A stretch of 35,313 nt of DNA from CAXBID01 sp049791475 (GTDB lineage: Bacteria > Bacteroidota > Bacteroidia > Flavobacteriales > Flavobacteriaceae), in the NCBI GenBank assembly GCA_049791475.1, contig JBAQZZ010000326.1, positions 1 through 35,313 of the forward strand, read 5' to 3'. The notes beneath the pieces are model-generated. The model saw only the letters and a program-made list of their open reading frames with translations. It was not told the origin of the DNA and ran no database searches. This document shows positions 17,096 through 24,681 of this stretch, piece after piece. The first letter of the stretch is position 1; each line of letters opens with the position of its first letter. The position numbers and the translations under genes are program-made.

Positions 17096-17952
17096 TTATG
17101 CCTTAAACTTCTTCTTAAAAGGTCTGATAATTAATCGAGCTTCTCTATCAAAACGTACATAATTATATACCCAATTTATAAATACCACCATACGGTTTCT
17201 AAAACCTATTAAAAAAAACAAGTGTACAAACATCCAAACATACCATGCAAACACACCTTGAAATTTCCAGTTTTTTAAATCAACAACCGCTTTATTCCTG
17301 CCAATGGTTGCCATAGCACCTTTATCTTTATAACTAAAAGGTTTCATGGGTTTGTTTTCAATTAACTCTAATAAATTGTCCCCCAATTGCTCGCCTTGTT
17401 GAATAGCAGGTTGTGCCATCATAGGAAATCCATTAGGAAATTCATCACTCACCAAACAAGCTATATCACCTATAGCAAAAATGTTATTAAATCCTTTTAT
17501 TTGATTAAACTCATTAACTAATAAACGGTTTCCTCTAGTTACAAATTCTTCAGCATCTAAACCTTTTATAGTAGCACCTTTTACACCTGCTGCCCAAACT
17601 ACGGTGGCTGTTTTAATAGTTAAATCGGTATTTGTGGTTACTGTTTTTCCATCGTAGTTAGTCACTCTTACATTTTTCCATACTTGCACGCCCAGTTTTT
17701 CTAGAAAATCTTCAGCTTTTTGCGAAGCTTTTGCACTCATCCCTTTTAAAATACAATCGCTAGACTGAATGATGTTTATTTGTACTGCTCTTGTATCTAA
17801 ATCTGGATAATCCTTTGGTAAAATACCTTTTTTAATTTCAGCTAAAGCACCACTTGTACTTCTTGTTTTGATAATTTTTTTGCTAAAGCAATTCCAGCAA
17901 AACCACCTCCAATAATAACGACTCTTGGATAACTTGTTCTTGGTATATTCAT
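17096..17952 (-). pseudogene. NDH-2-type NAD(P)/FAD-dependent oxidoreductase, disrupted by an internal out-of-frame deletion
   Basis: The original start is the ATG at 17952, which reads MNIPRTSYPRVVIIGGGFAG, a normal FAD-binding N-terminus with GGGFAG. After about 37 residues the frame runs into a TAG. The rest (GALAEIKKGILPKDYPDLD onward to the C-terminal membrane-anchor region with FVHLFFLIGF) continues in another frame. Compared with the family (about 430 residues), roughly 140 residues are gone, including the GGGPTGVELAG NADH-binding motif. At the join, the bases GTGGTGCTTT would fit both flanking coding contexts, which points to deletion between short direct repeats. The remaining 292-codon open frame starts with unrelated residues and should not make a working enzyme. 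A full-length paralogue elsewhere in the genome is likely. Confidence 0.85.
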
Positions 17953-17990
17953 AAATAAGATAGTTGCAAAACAAAGGTACTAAAACGAGG

Positions 17991-18060
17991 GTAGATTCCC
18001 TTATTCAAGGGAATGACAAACTCAACGGAAACCTTGAGAAAAAAACTCAAGGAATTTTTT
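17991..18060. repeat. Two adjacent hairpins, dispersed-repeat type
   Basis: ATTCCCTT (17995-18002) pairs with AAGGGAAT (18007-18014). Next to it, CCTTGAG (18032-18038) pairs with CTCAAGG (18046-18052), followed by AATTTTTT. The first resembles the hairpin at 22841-22860 in layout (ATTCC..GGAAT). The second looks like a plus-strand terminator but has no gene to terminate; it lies 70 nt before lpdA. Confidence 0.5.
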
Positions 18061-18080
18061 GCGATTTAGCGTGTTCTTAA

Positions 18081-18111
18081 TTCTTTATTCAAAATCGATT
18101 TCGTAAATTCG
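18081..18111 (+). promoter_or_regulatory. Candidate promoter for lpdA
   Basis: TTC (18081-18083), a 20-nt spacer, then TAAATTCG (18104-18111). Each element differs from the Bacteroidota consensus (TTG / TAnnTTTG) by one base. The leader to the ATG at 18130 would be about 12 nt. Confidence 0.35.
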
Positions 18112-18129
18112 TATCCTAAAATTTAACAC

Positions 18130-19506
18130 ATGAGTAAATACGATATTATAGTTCTTGGAAGTGGTCCTGGCGGTTATGTAACAGCTATTAGAGCATCACA
18201 ATTAGGTTTTAAAACTGCTATTGTTGAAAAAGAAAGTTTGGGTGGCGTTTGTTTAAATTGGGGTTGTATTCCAACTAAAGCGTTACTAAAATCGGCTCAA
18301 GTATTTGAATATCTCAAACATGCTGAAGATTACGGTTTAAAAGTAAAAGATGCAGAACACGATTTTGATGCTGTTGTAAAACGTAGCCGTGGTGTTGCTG
18401 ATGGCATGAGTAAAGGTGTTCAGTTTTTAATGAAGAAGAATAAAATTGACGTTATAGAAGGTTACGGAAAACTAAAACCTGGCAAAAAGGTTGATGTTAA
18501 TGGTACAGAATATAGCGCAGATAATATCATTATTGCAACAGGTGCTCGCTCTCGTGAGTTACCAAGTTTACCACAAGACGGTAAAAAAGTTATTGGTTAT
18601 AGAGAAGCCATGACATTGCCAAATCAACCTAAAAAGATGATTGTAGTTGGCTCTGGAGCCATTGGCGTTGAATTTGCTTATTTCTACAACTCAATGGGAA
18701 CTGACGTTACTATTGTTGAATATTTACCAAATATAGTTCCTGTTGAAGATGAGGATGTTTCGAAACAATTAGAACGTTCATTCAAAAAATCAGGAATTAA
18801 TATTATGACTTCTGCTGAAGTTACTAAAGTTGATACTTCAGGTAAAGGCGTTAAAGCTACCGTAAAAACTAGTAAAGGCGAAGAAATTCTTGAAGCTGAT
18901 ATTATTTTAAGTGCCGTTGGTATTAAAACAAATATTGAAAATATTGGATTGGAAGATGTTGGTATTGTGGTAGATAGAGATAAAATTATTGTCAACGATT
19001 TTTATCAAACTAACATTCCTGGGTATTTCGCCATTGGTGATGTTACGCCTGGTCAAGCATTAGCGCATGTAGCTTCTGCAGAAGGTATTCTTTGTGTAGA
19101 AAAACTTGCTGGACAACATGTTGAACCTTTAGACTACGGAAACATTCCAGGTTGCACTTATTGCTCACCAGAAATAGCTTCAGTTGGTTTAACTGAAAAA
19201 CAAGCAAAAGATAAAGGATTAGATATTAAAGTTGGTAAATTCCCATTCTCAGCTTCTGGAAAAGCGAGTGCCAGTGGAAACAAAGAAGGCTTTGTAAAAG
19301 TAATTTTTGATGCCAAATATGGCGAATGGTTAGGTTGCCACATGATTGGAGCTGGCGTAACCGATATGATTGCCGAAGCTGTTTTAGGAAGAAAACTTGA
19401 AACTACTGGGCATGAAGTATTAAAAACTGTTCACCCGCATCCAACAATGAGTGAAGCAGTTATGGAAGCTGTAGCTGCAGCTTATGATGAAGTGATACAT
19501 TTGTAG
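18130..19506 (+). CDS. lpdA: Dihydrolipoyl dehydrogenase (E3)
   Basis: A 458-residue flavoprotein that reoxidises dihydrolipoamide in 2-oxoacid dehydrogenase complexes and the glycine cleavage system. The FAD site is GSGPGG (residues 11-16). The redox disulfide is Cys41/Cys46 in GGVCLNWGCIPTK. The NAD site is GSGAIGVEF, and the catalytic dyad is His437/Glu442 in HPHPTMSE. It stands alone, not beside E1/E2 genes, as expected for an E3 shared between complexes. It ends at a good terminator. Confidence 0.97.
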   Translation: MSKYDIIVLGSGPGGYVTAIRASQLGFKTAIVEKESLGGVCLNWGCIPTKALLKSAQVFEYLKHAEDYGLKVKDAEHDFDAVVKRSRGVADGMSKGVQFLMKKNKIDVIEGYGKLKPGKKVDVNGTEYSADNIIIATGARSRELPSLPQDGKKVIGYREAMTLPNQPKKMIVVGSGAIGVEFAYFYNSMGTDVTIVEYLPNIVPVEDEDVSKQLERSFKKSGINIMTSAEVTKVDTSGKGVKATVKTSKGEEILEADIILSAVGIKTNIENIGLEDVGIVVDRDKIIVNDFYQTNIPGYFAIGDVTPGQALAHVASAEGILCVEKLAGQHVEPLDYGNIPGCTYCSPEIASVGLTEKQAKDKGLDIKVGKFPFSASGKASASGNKEGFVKVIFDAKYGEWLGCHMIGAGVTDMIAEAVLGRKLETTGHEVLKTVHPHPTMSEAVMEAVAAAYDEVIHL

Positions 19507-19517
19507 CCCCTCCTAGC

Positions 19518-19532
19518 CTCCCCAAAGGGGAG
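19518..19532. repeat. CTCCCC hairpin repeat
   Basis: CTCCCC (19518-19523) pairs with GGGGAG (19527-19532), just after the lpdA stop. There is no T tail, so it is more likely a dispersed intergenic repeat than the terminator. A related CCTCC-type element lies at 19664-19734. Confidence 0.5.
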
Positions 19533-19562
19533 AAATGCTTACTCTTGTGGAAAATAAATAAA

Positions 19563-19592
19563 AATGTGATTCAATTTGAATCGCATTTTTTT
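19563..19592 (+). terminator. Terminator after lpdA
   Basis: AATGTGATTC (19563-19572) pairs with GAATCGCATT (19578-19587) with one G-T wobble and a 5-nt loop, followed by a T run. Confidence 0.85.
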
Positions 19593-19663
19593 GTTTAAAA
19601 CTTTATATGACTATCAGATAGTTTGCACATGAAGTTAACTTAACTTTTAAGTCTTCTAAAAAA

Positions 19664-19755
19664 ACTCCTCCCTCTATCCCTCCTTTTTAGGAGGGAAGAA
19701 ATCGTTTCCCCTCTAAAAAGAGGAGATTAAGGGGTGTGTAGGGCTAAATTTAGCC
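19664..19755. repeat. Pyrimidine/purine hairpin repeat block
   Basis: CCCTCCT (19678-19684) pairs with AGGAGGG (19689-19695). CCTCT (19710-19714) pairs with AGAGG (19719-19723). A perfect 14-bp palindrome, GGCTAAATTTAGCC, follows at 19742-19755. This looks like a compound intergenic repeat. It falls in the 19507-19928 stretch, which has no intact gene; the only other candidates there are the lpdA terminator and a possible protein remnant at 19740-19850. Confidence 0.5.
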
Positions 19756-19850
19756 GTAAATCGTATATTATTAGGAGCGAAATTAAAATCAATACCTGTT
19801 TCTAAAGAGAATGATTCTATAACATCAAATTGAACTCTAAATCTATATCA
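19740..19850 (-). pseudogene. Possible remnant of a beta-barrel or exported protein gene
   Basis: On the minus strand one frame reads like the C-terminal strands of a protein (FRVQFDVIESFSLETGIDF, then NFAPNNIRFTAKF), with alternating polar and hydrophobic residues. It has no start, and a TGA lies just upstream in that frame. It follows an outer-membrane protein gene on the same strand. It could be the tail of a deleted neighbour, or chance. Confidence 0.25.
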
Positions 19851-19928
19851 AGTTCTTCTTGAAATTCTCACAATGAAATTTTAAGTAAAAACGAAAACTA
19901 ATATGATTTAAAATTCCTAAGTGAAAAA

Positions 19929-20408
19929 CTATAATTTATAACCTAAACCAATAAAGAGTCCGTTAGGAGTTATTTCTTGAAAACCAAGCGTATATTTTAA
20001 ATGAACATCTAACTTTGATGTGATATTATACGCAGTACTTAAATCTGCTCGTATTTTTAACTTATTTGTAAAAAAATCGAAAAAGTAATTAATACTAGGA
20101 CCAACCATAACATCAAAATTATGCGCCATTTCATATTTAACGTAAATAGGCGCGTTTAAAAATTTAAAATCATTAAGTCCTATATATAATATTTCTGGTT
20201 GAATAGACAGTGATCCATCAATTTCAAAATCGAAAAACACACCGCCATAATAACCAGTTTCTGTGTCTTGATTAAAACCAAAGTTATTTTCATTAACATT
20301 AAAAAAAGTAAAATTTAATCCGCCTTTTACTCCAATATCTAAATGAGATTGCGCTTTTGAAGTCATACTTCCAAAAAAACATAAAAAGAAAATAACAATA
20401 ATTTTCAT
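19929..20408 (-). CDS. Small outer-membrane beta-barrel protein (porin family)
   Basis: About 159 residues from the start I prefer. The ATG at 20408 gives a proper signal peptide (MKIIVIFFLCFFGSMTSKAQ). A longer reading from 20459 adds 17 residues that break the signal-peptide pattern and cover a candidate promoter (TTTG at 20457-20460, TAGTTTTA at 20432-20439, 17-nt spacer). The mature part starts LDIGVKGGLNFTFF, the usual opening strand of PorT-like/OMP_b-brl proteins, and has about eight amphipathic strands ending in GLGYKL. The role is unknown. It lies 58 nt downstream of aroQ on the same strand. Confidence 0.82.
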   Translation of the reverse strand: MKIIVIFFLCFFGSMTSKAQSHLDIGVKGGLNFTFFNVNENNFGFNQDTETGYYGGVFFDFEIDGSLSIQPEILYIGLNDFKFLNAPIYVKYEMAHNFDVMVGPSINYFFDFFTNKLKIRADLSTAYNITSKLDVHLKYTLGFQEITPNGLFIGLGYKL

Positions 20409-20466
20409 TTGGTACTTTTTAGTGAAACGATTAAAACTAGCGAAAAAGTATGTAGCCAAACAATAA

Positions 20467-20886
20467 TTAATCTATAAAACTTTGTATTGCCAGTTCGTAG
20501 CTTTGAAGCCCAAAACCTAAGATAACACCCTTAGCGTTTGGCGAAATAAAAGATTGATGACGAAACTCTTCTCTACCAAAAGTATTAGAAATATGAACTT
20601 CAACCACAGGGGTTTCTATAGCTTTAACAGCATCGCCAATTCCAATTGAAGTGTGTGTATATGCCCCAGCATTTAAAATAATACCTTCGTGATTAAAACC
20701 AACTTCTTGAATTTTATCAATAAGCTCGCCTTCAATATTTGATTGAAAATAATCAATTTCAACGTTTTTATATTTACTCTTTATTCTATCTAAAAATTCT
20801 GTAAAAGATAGACTTCCATAAATATTAGGCTCTCTTTTACCTAGTAGATTTAAGTTAGGGCCGTTTATGATGATTAGTTTTTTCAT
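20467..20886 (-). CDS. aroQ: Type II 3-dehydroquinate dehydratase
   Basis: A 139-residue cytoplasmic enzyme of the shikimate pathway that dehydrates 3-dehydroquinate. Signatures are NGPNLNLLGKREP (residues 8-20) with catalytic Tyr23 in the mobile loop, NAGAYTH starting at Asn72, and EVHISN with His98. The length is typical of the dodecameric type II family. The ATG is only about 27 nt beyond the T tract of the terminator of the upstream outer-membrane protein gene, so its leader must be short. It is divergent from xerD, with one OMP gene between them. Confidence 0.97.
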   Translation of the reverse strand: MKKLIIINGPNLNLLGKREPNIYGSLSFTEFLDRIKSKYKNVEIDYFQSNIEGELIDKIQEVGFNHEGIILNAGAYTHTSIGIGDAVKAIETPVVEVHISNTFGREEFRHQSFISPNAKGVILGFGLQSYELAIQSFID

Positions 20887-20913
20887 AAAGTAAATATATT
20901 AAAATTTGAGCAT

Positions 20914-20946
20914 AAAAAAAGGAAGCTATGTAGCTTCCTTTTTTTT
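20914..20946. terminator. Bidirectional terminator between the OMP gene and aroQ
   Basis: GGAAGCTA (20921-20928) and TAGCTTCC (20931-20938) are flanked by seven A on the left and eight T on the right. On the minus strand it ends the transcript of the gene at 20964-21446. Confidence 0.88.
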
Positions 20947-20963
20947 ATCTTTTCTAATTGCAA

Positions 20964-21446
20964 TTACCAAGCATACCCAAGGGATACACCTAAACTTATT
21001 GCAGCTGAACTTAAAGAAACCGCTAAGTCATCAGAATTTCCGGCTATATATCCCAAACCTGCAAATGTATCTATAACAAAATGTTCTCCTAAAATCCATT
21101 GATGTCCAATTTCCCCTCCTATTGTAAAGAAACCTGCAGAGTTATTAAAATCATCTTCAAGGGCAAAATAACCAACAGATGGACCTGCATGCCAACCTCT
21201 TAAAGCCTCTCCACTTGAAAAATAAAATCTGTATTCAGCTCCTGCTCCAAAACCTGAAACATCAGAAATGTTATAATACAAACCAGCTATAGTTAAAGTT
21301 TGTTTATCACTAGTTGAAAATTCGTATCCAGCATTGGCTACTCCAAATGCTAAACCAACAGGGTTCAATTTCACAGCCTGCTCTTGAGCATCAACTGTGG
21401 ATAATCCAAACACAGCAATTGCTGCAAATAATAATAGTTTTTTCAT
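20964..21446 (-). CDS. Small outer-membrane beta-barrel protein
   Basis: A 160-residue protein with a clear signal peptide (MKKLLLFAAIAVFGLSTVDAQ). The mature part is made of short amphipathic strands rich in Gly and aromatic residues (VGLAFGVANAGYEFS, GAGAEYRFYFS, FTIGGEIGHQWIL, ISLGVSLGYAW), ending in an aromatic residue as barrel proteins do. The function is unknown. It has a near-perfect promoter of its own and a strong terminator, so it is monocistronic and may be well expressed. Confidence 0.83.
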   Translation of the reverse strand: MKKLLLFAAIAVFGLSTVDAQEQAVKLNPVGLAFGVANAGYEFSTSDKQTLTIAGLYYNISDVSGFGAGAEYRFYFSSGEALRGWHAGPSVGYFALEDDFNNSAGFFTIGGEIGHQWILGEHFVIDTFAGLGYIAGNSDDLAVSLSSAAISLGVSLGYAW

Positions 21447-21480
21447 GATTAAATTAATTTAATTTGGTTAATAATTATAA

Positions 21481-21511
21481 CAAACCTAAGTTGAAGATTT
21501 TTAATAAACAA
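21481..21511 (-). promoter_or_regulatory. Bacteroidota-type promoter for the OMP gene
   Basis: On the minus strand, TTG (21509-21511), a 20-nt spacer, then TAGGTTTG (21481-21488), a perfect match to TTG / TAnnTTTG. The leader would be about 28 nt. Confidence 0.7.
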
Positions 21512-21723
21512 GAAAAAAAAGCTTATTATTCATTATTTTCTTACACTAAAACTAATAAATAATCATTTAATCGTAATAAAATAGCGGATTACCGATGTTT
21601 ATCTATTTTTAAGTGAATTATTGCAAAAACACTGGTTTGTAAGAAAAAAAACACTTAAAAGTTAGTGTTTCAAAACCTACTTTACAAATACACATATTAA
21701 TTATTTACATTATTTTTACTAAT

Positions 21724-22620
21724 ATGAAATGGCAACAAGCACTCAAAGATTATAAACTCTATTTAAAAATAGAACGTGGATTATCTAAAAACTCAATTGA
21801 TAATTATTCTAGAGATGTAAAAAAGTTAATAGATTATTTAGAAAACCATACTATTTCTATTTCACCAGTTAGTATTACTTCTGAAACTGTACAGCAATTT
21901 ATATACGAAGCTGCAAAAAATGTAAATGCGAGGTCACAATCGCGATTAATTTCAGGTTTACGGAGTTTTTTTGATTATTTAATTTTTGAGGATTACAGAA
22001 ATACTAACCCTTTAGAACTCATTGAATCTCCAAAAATTGGCAGGAAATTACCCGATACATTATCCGAAGAAGAAATAGATACACTAATTAAGGCTATCGA
22101 TTTAAGCAAACCTCAAGGTGAACGAAATAGAGCTATTTTAGAAACACTTTATGGCTGTGGCTTGCGTGTAAGCGAACTTATAAATTTAAAATTATCTGAT
22201 TTGTTTTTTGATGAAGGTTTTATTAAAGTCACTGGAAAAGGCGATAAGCAACGTTTTGTACCCATTGTTGAGATTACCCAAAAATACATTAATATTTACA
22301 GAACTGAAGTTCGTTGCCATTTAAATATTCAAGCTGGATTTGAGGATACATTATTCTTAAACAGAAGAGGAAAACAGCTCACCAGAGCCATGATTTTTAC
22401 GATCATAAAACAACTCGCAGAAAAAATCGGACTAAAAAAAAGTATTTCGCCTCATACGTTTAGACACTCTTTTGCTACACATTTATTACAAAACGATGCC
22501 GATTTACGGTCTATTCAACTCATGCTTGGGCATGAAAGTATAACTACTACTGAAATTTATGTTCACTTAGATAAAAGTCATTTAAAGGGTGTTATGGAAA
22601 AGTTTCATCCTAGAAAGTAG
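21724..22620 (+). CDS. xerD: Site-specific tyrosine recombinase XerD
   Basis: A 298-residue recombinase that resolves chromosome dimers at dif together with a XerC partner. A core-binding SAM-like domain (about 1-90) precedes the catalytic domain. The active-site set is complete: Arg148 in GLRVSE, Lys172 in GKGDKQ, His244 and Arg247 in HTFRHSF, His270 in LGHES, and nucleophile Tyr279 in EIYVHL. The length and lack of accessory domains fit the housekeeping Xer protein rather than a phage or transposon integrase. The neighbour aroQ and the absence of mobile-element genes support this. XerC and XerD are hard to separate by sequence alone in this phylum. Confidence 0.87.
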   Translation: MKWQQALKDYKLYLKIERGLSKNSIDNYSRDVKKLIDYLENHTISISPVSITSETVQQFIYEAAKNVNARSQSRLISGLRSFFDYLIFEDYRNTNPLELIESPKIGRKLPDTLSEEEIDTLIKAIDLSKPQGERNRAILETLYGCGLRVSELINLKLSDLFFDEGFIKVTGKGDKQRFVPIVEITQKYINIYRTEVRCHLNIQAGFEDTLFLNRRGKQLTRAMIFTIIKQLAEKIGLKKSISPHTFRHSFATHLLQNDADLRSIQLMLGHESITTTEIYVHLDKSHLKGVMEKFHPRK

Positions 22621-22651
22621 TTATTAGTCATAAAACGGAAATGCAAATTAT

Positions 22652-22827
22652 TTTTTTCTGCGTTGACCCGTGAAACCCGCAGGATGTTTTTCCACGTTCG
22701 CTTCTGTTTTTCCACGTTCGCTTCTGTTTTTTCCCGCTGATTACGCTGATGTCCGCTGATTTTTTTTTTGATTGTCCGTATAATGTTTTTTTCTGCGTTG
22801 ATCCGTAAAATCTGCGGGATGTTTTTT
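22652..22827. repeat. Nested direct repeats (CTGCGTTGA type)
   Basis: Two copies of a roughly 39-nt element (22652-22690 and 22786-22827), starting TTTTTTCTGCGTTGA and ending GGATGTTTTT, differ at a few positions. Between them lie two exact tandem copies of a 20-bp unit (22686-22705 and 22706-22725), then three CGCTGAT boxes. No ORF is seen in 22621-22863. I judge this a dispersed flavobacterial intergenic repeat; its spread cannot be seen from one window. Confidence 0.75.
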
Positions 22828-22840
22828 TATCTATTATGAG

Positions 22841-22860
22841 ATTCCTGCTTTCGCAGGAAT
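22841..22860. repeat. ATTCCTGC hairpin
   Basis: ATTCCTGC (22841-22848), loop TTTC, GCAGGAAT (22853-22860). It is a perfect 8-bp stem just beyond the rny stop. There is no T tail on either strand, so it is more like a REP-type hairpin than an intrinsic terminator. Confidence 0.65.
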
Positions 22861-22863
22861 AAG

Positions 22864-24438
22864 TTACTTAGCAATATTTACCGCTCTAGTTTCCCTGATA
22901 ACCGTAACTTTTACTTGCCCCGGATAGGTCATATCTGTCTGAACCTTTTGAGAAATACTAAATGATAAATCTGCTGCTTTTTGATCATCTACTTTTTCGC
23001 TTTCAACAATAACTCTTAGTTCTCTTCCTGCTTGAATTGCATAAGCTTTTTTAACACCATCAAAACCAAAAGCTATATCTTCTAAATCTTTTAAACGCTG
23101 AATATAACTATCTAAAACTTGACGACGTGCTCCTGGACGCGCTCCAGAAATAGCATCACAAACTTGTATAATTGGCGATATTAAAAATTTCATTTCTACC
23201 TCATCGTGATGTGCTCCTATAGCATTACATACTTCATCTTTCTCACCAAACTTTTCTGCCCATTGCATACCTAAAATAGCATGAGGCGTTTCCATATCTG
23301 CTTCAGCATCTGGCACTTTTCCTATATCGTGAAGTAATCCAGCACGTTTAGCTAACTTAGGATTTAAACCTAATTCGGCTGCCATTACACCACAAAGTTT
23401 GGCAACTTCACGCGAGTGTTGTAGTAAGTTTTGTCCGTAAGAAGAACGGTATTTCATTCTTCCTACCATTTTAATAAGCTCTGGATGTAAATTATGAATT
23501 CCTAAGTCGATTACCGTACGCTTACCAACTTCTATAATTTCTTGCTCAATTTGCTTTTGAGTTTTCTTAACTATTTCTTCAATTCTGGCTGGGTGAATTC
23601 TACCATCTGTTACTAATTTATGTAATGATAAACGTGCAATTTCTCGTCGCACAGAATCAAAACATGATAAGATAATTGCTTCAGGCGTATCATCAACAAT
23701 AATTTCCACACCTGTTGCAGCTTCAATAGCACGAATATTTCGACCTTCACGACCAATAATACGCCCCTTAACATCATCAGATTCTATGTTGAAAACAGAT
23801 ACACAATTGTCAACTGCTTCTTCAGTTCCTATACGTTGAATGGTATTTATTATGATTTTTTTAGCGTCTTGTTCTGCCGTTAATTTTGCCTCTTCTAATG
23901 AACTTTGGATGAAAGCCATAGCATCATTTTTAGCTTCTCCTTTTAAAGATTCTACTAATTGTTCTTTAGCTTCTTCCGCAGAAAGACTAGAGATTACTTC
24001 TAGTTGCTGTACTTGGCTTTTATGAAGTTTATCAAGTTCGTCTTGTTTCTTCCCAATGACATCAATTCTATGATTATAATCTTTTACTTTACTTTCTAAA
24101 CTTTGATTTAATTTTGTGCTTTTTGAAAGTTCGCTTGATATTTGTGATTCCTTATCACGGGTTCGCTTTTCAGCTTCACCCATTTTCTTATCGCGATCTA
24201 AAATCACTTTTTCGTGCTCGCTTTTAAGTTCTAAAAATTTTTCTTTGGCTTGAAGAATCTTGTCTTTTTTAATTGACTCGCCTTCAATATTAGCTTCTTT
24301 AAGAATTGAAGTTGCACTTCTTTTTGCTTCTTTTATGAGTTTTGAAGCATTGTTTTTTTCGAGTGTTTTGGCTATTATAAAGCCTATTATTAGCCCTAAT
24401 ATAACACCACCTACTGCAAATATAATTGAGTTATCCAT
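22864..24438 (-). CDS. rny: Ribonuclease Y
   Basis: A 524-residue membrane-anchored endoribonuclease that starts mRNA decay. Layout: N-terminal membrane segment (about 5-23), a long coiled coil (about 28-195), a KH RNA-binding domain with GRIIGREGRN at 225-234, and an HD domain with His341 and the HD pair at 370-371 (LLHDIGK). It is the last gene of the minus-strand zapB-like/zapA/6S unit. Its ATG is about 27 nt past the U tract of the 6S-like RNA, so it is expressed by read-through or from a promoter inside the 6S gene. Confidence 0.97.
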   Translation of the reverse strand: MDNSIIFAVGGVILGLIIGFIIAKTLEKNNASKLIKEAKRSATSILKEANIEGESIKKDKILQAKEKFLELKSEHEKVILDRDKKMGEAEKRTRDKESQISSELSKSTKLNQSLESKVKDYNHRIDVIGKKQDELDKLHKSQVQQLEVISSLSAEEAKEQLVESLKGEAKNDAMAFIQSSLEEAKLTAEQDAKKIIINTIQRIGTEEAVDNCVSVFNIESDDVKGRIIGREGRNIRAIEAATGVEIIVDDTPEAIILSCFDSVRREIARLSLHKLVTDGRIHPARIEEIVKKTQKQIEQEIIEVGKRTVIDLGIHNLHPELIKMVGRMKYRSSYGQNLLQHSREVAKLCGVMAAELGLNPKLAKRAGLLHDIGKVPDAEADMETPHAILGMQWAEKFGEKDEVCNAIGAHHDEVEMKFLISPIIQVCDAISGARPGARRQVLDSYIQRLKDLEDIAFGFDGVKKAYAIQAGRELRVIVESEKVDDQKAADLSFSISQKVQTDMTYPGQVKVTVIRETRAVNIAK

Positions 24439-24464
24439 CGTTTATTTAGTTGATTATAGTATAT

Positions 24465-24655
24465 AAAAAAGCCTACACCAGTATAAAGTTTTGTATAAAC
24501 TCCTTAAAAACAAGTTTAGGGCTAACAAGCTGATCAAGGATCTGCTAGGTACCGAAATAAATCAATACATGCAGCCTGCTTTTACAACTTAAACTCACCC
24601 TTTTTAAAGAATTAACGTTGAGTTTATCAAAAAAAATAACCAATGTAGGCAGTAA
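24465..24655 (-). ncRNA. ssrS: 6S RNA (ssrS-like)
   Basis: On the minus strand, GCCTACATTGG (24650-24640) pairs with CTGGTGTAGGC (24481-24471) to make an 11-bp closing stem with three wobbles, followed at once by six T. Between the arms lie about 158 nt with smaller hairpins: TAAACTCA/TGAGTTTA, a GCAGATC/GATCAGC apical hairpin with one mismatch and loop CTT, and AAACTT/GAGTTT. A long rod of about 190 nt with a closing stem, central bulge and apical hairpin is the 6S RNA architecture, which mimics an open promoter and binds RNA polymerase holoenzyme. It starts about 30 nt after the zapA stop; zapA also precedes ssrS in E. coli. No clear promoter was found, so it may be processed from the zapA transcript. 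The exact ends are uncertain. Confidence 0.75.
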
Positions 24656-24681
24656 CTTTTTAGTTTATTTTAAAGAACGTT

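Noticed and set aside
17953..17974. Start of the 292-codon frame over the NDH-2 region
   Set aside because: Its first roughly 40 residues are an out-of-frame reading of the true N-terminus; the real start at 17952 lies in another frame.
21724..22620. Phage or integron integrase
   Set aside because: The length, complete Xer motif set, core-gene neighbours and lack of attachment repeats or cargo point to the housekeeping recombinase.
22652..22827. CRISPR-like array
   Set aside because: Only two copies of each unit, no regular spacers, and no cas genes in the window.
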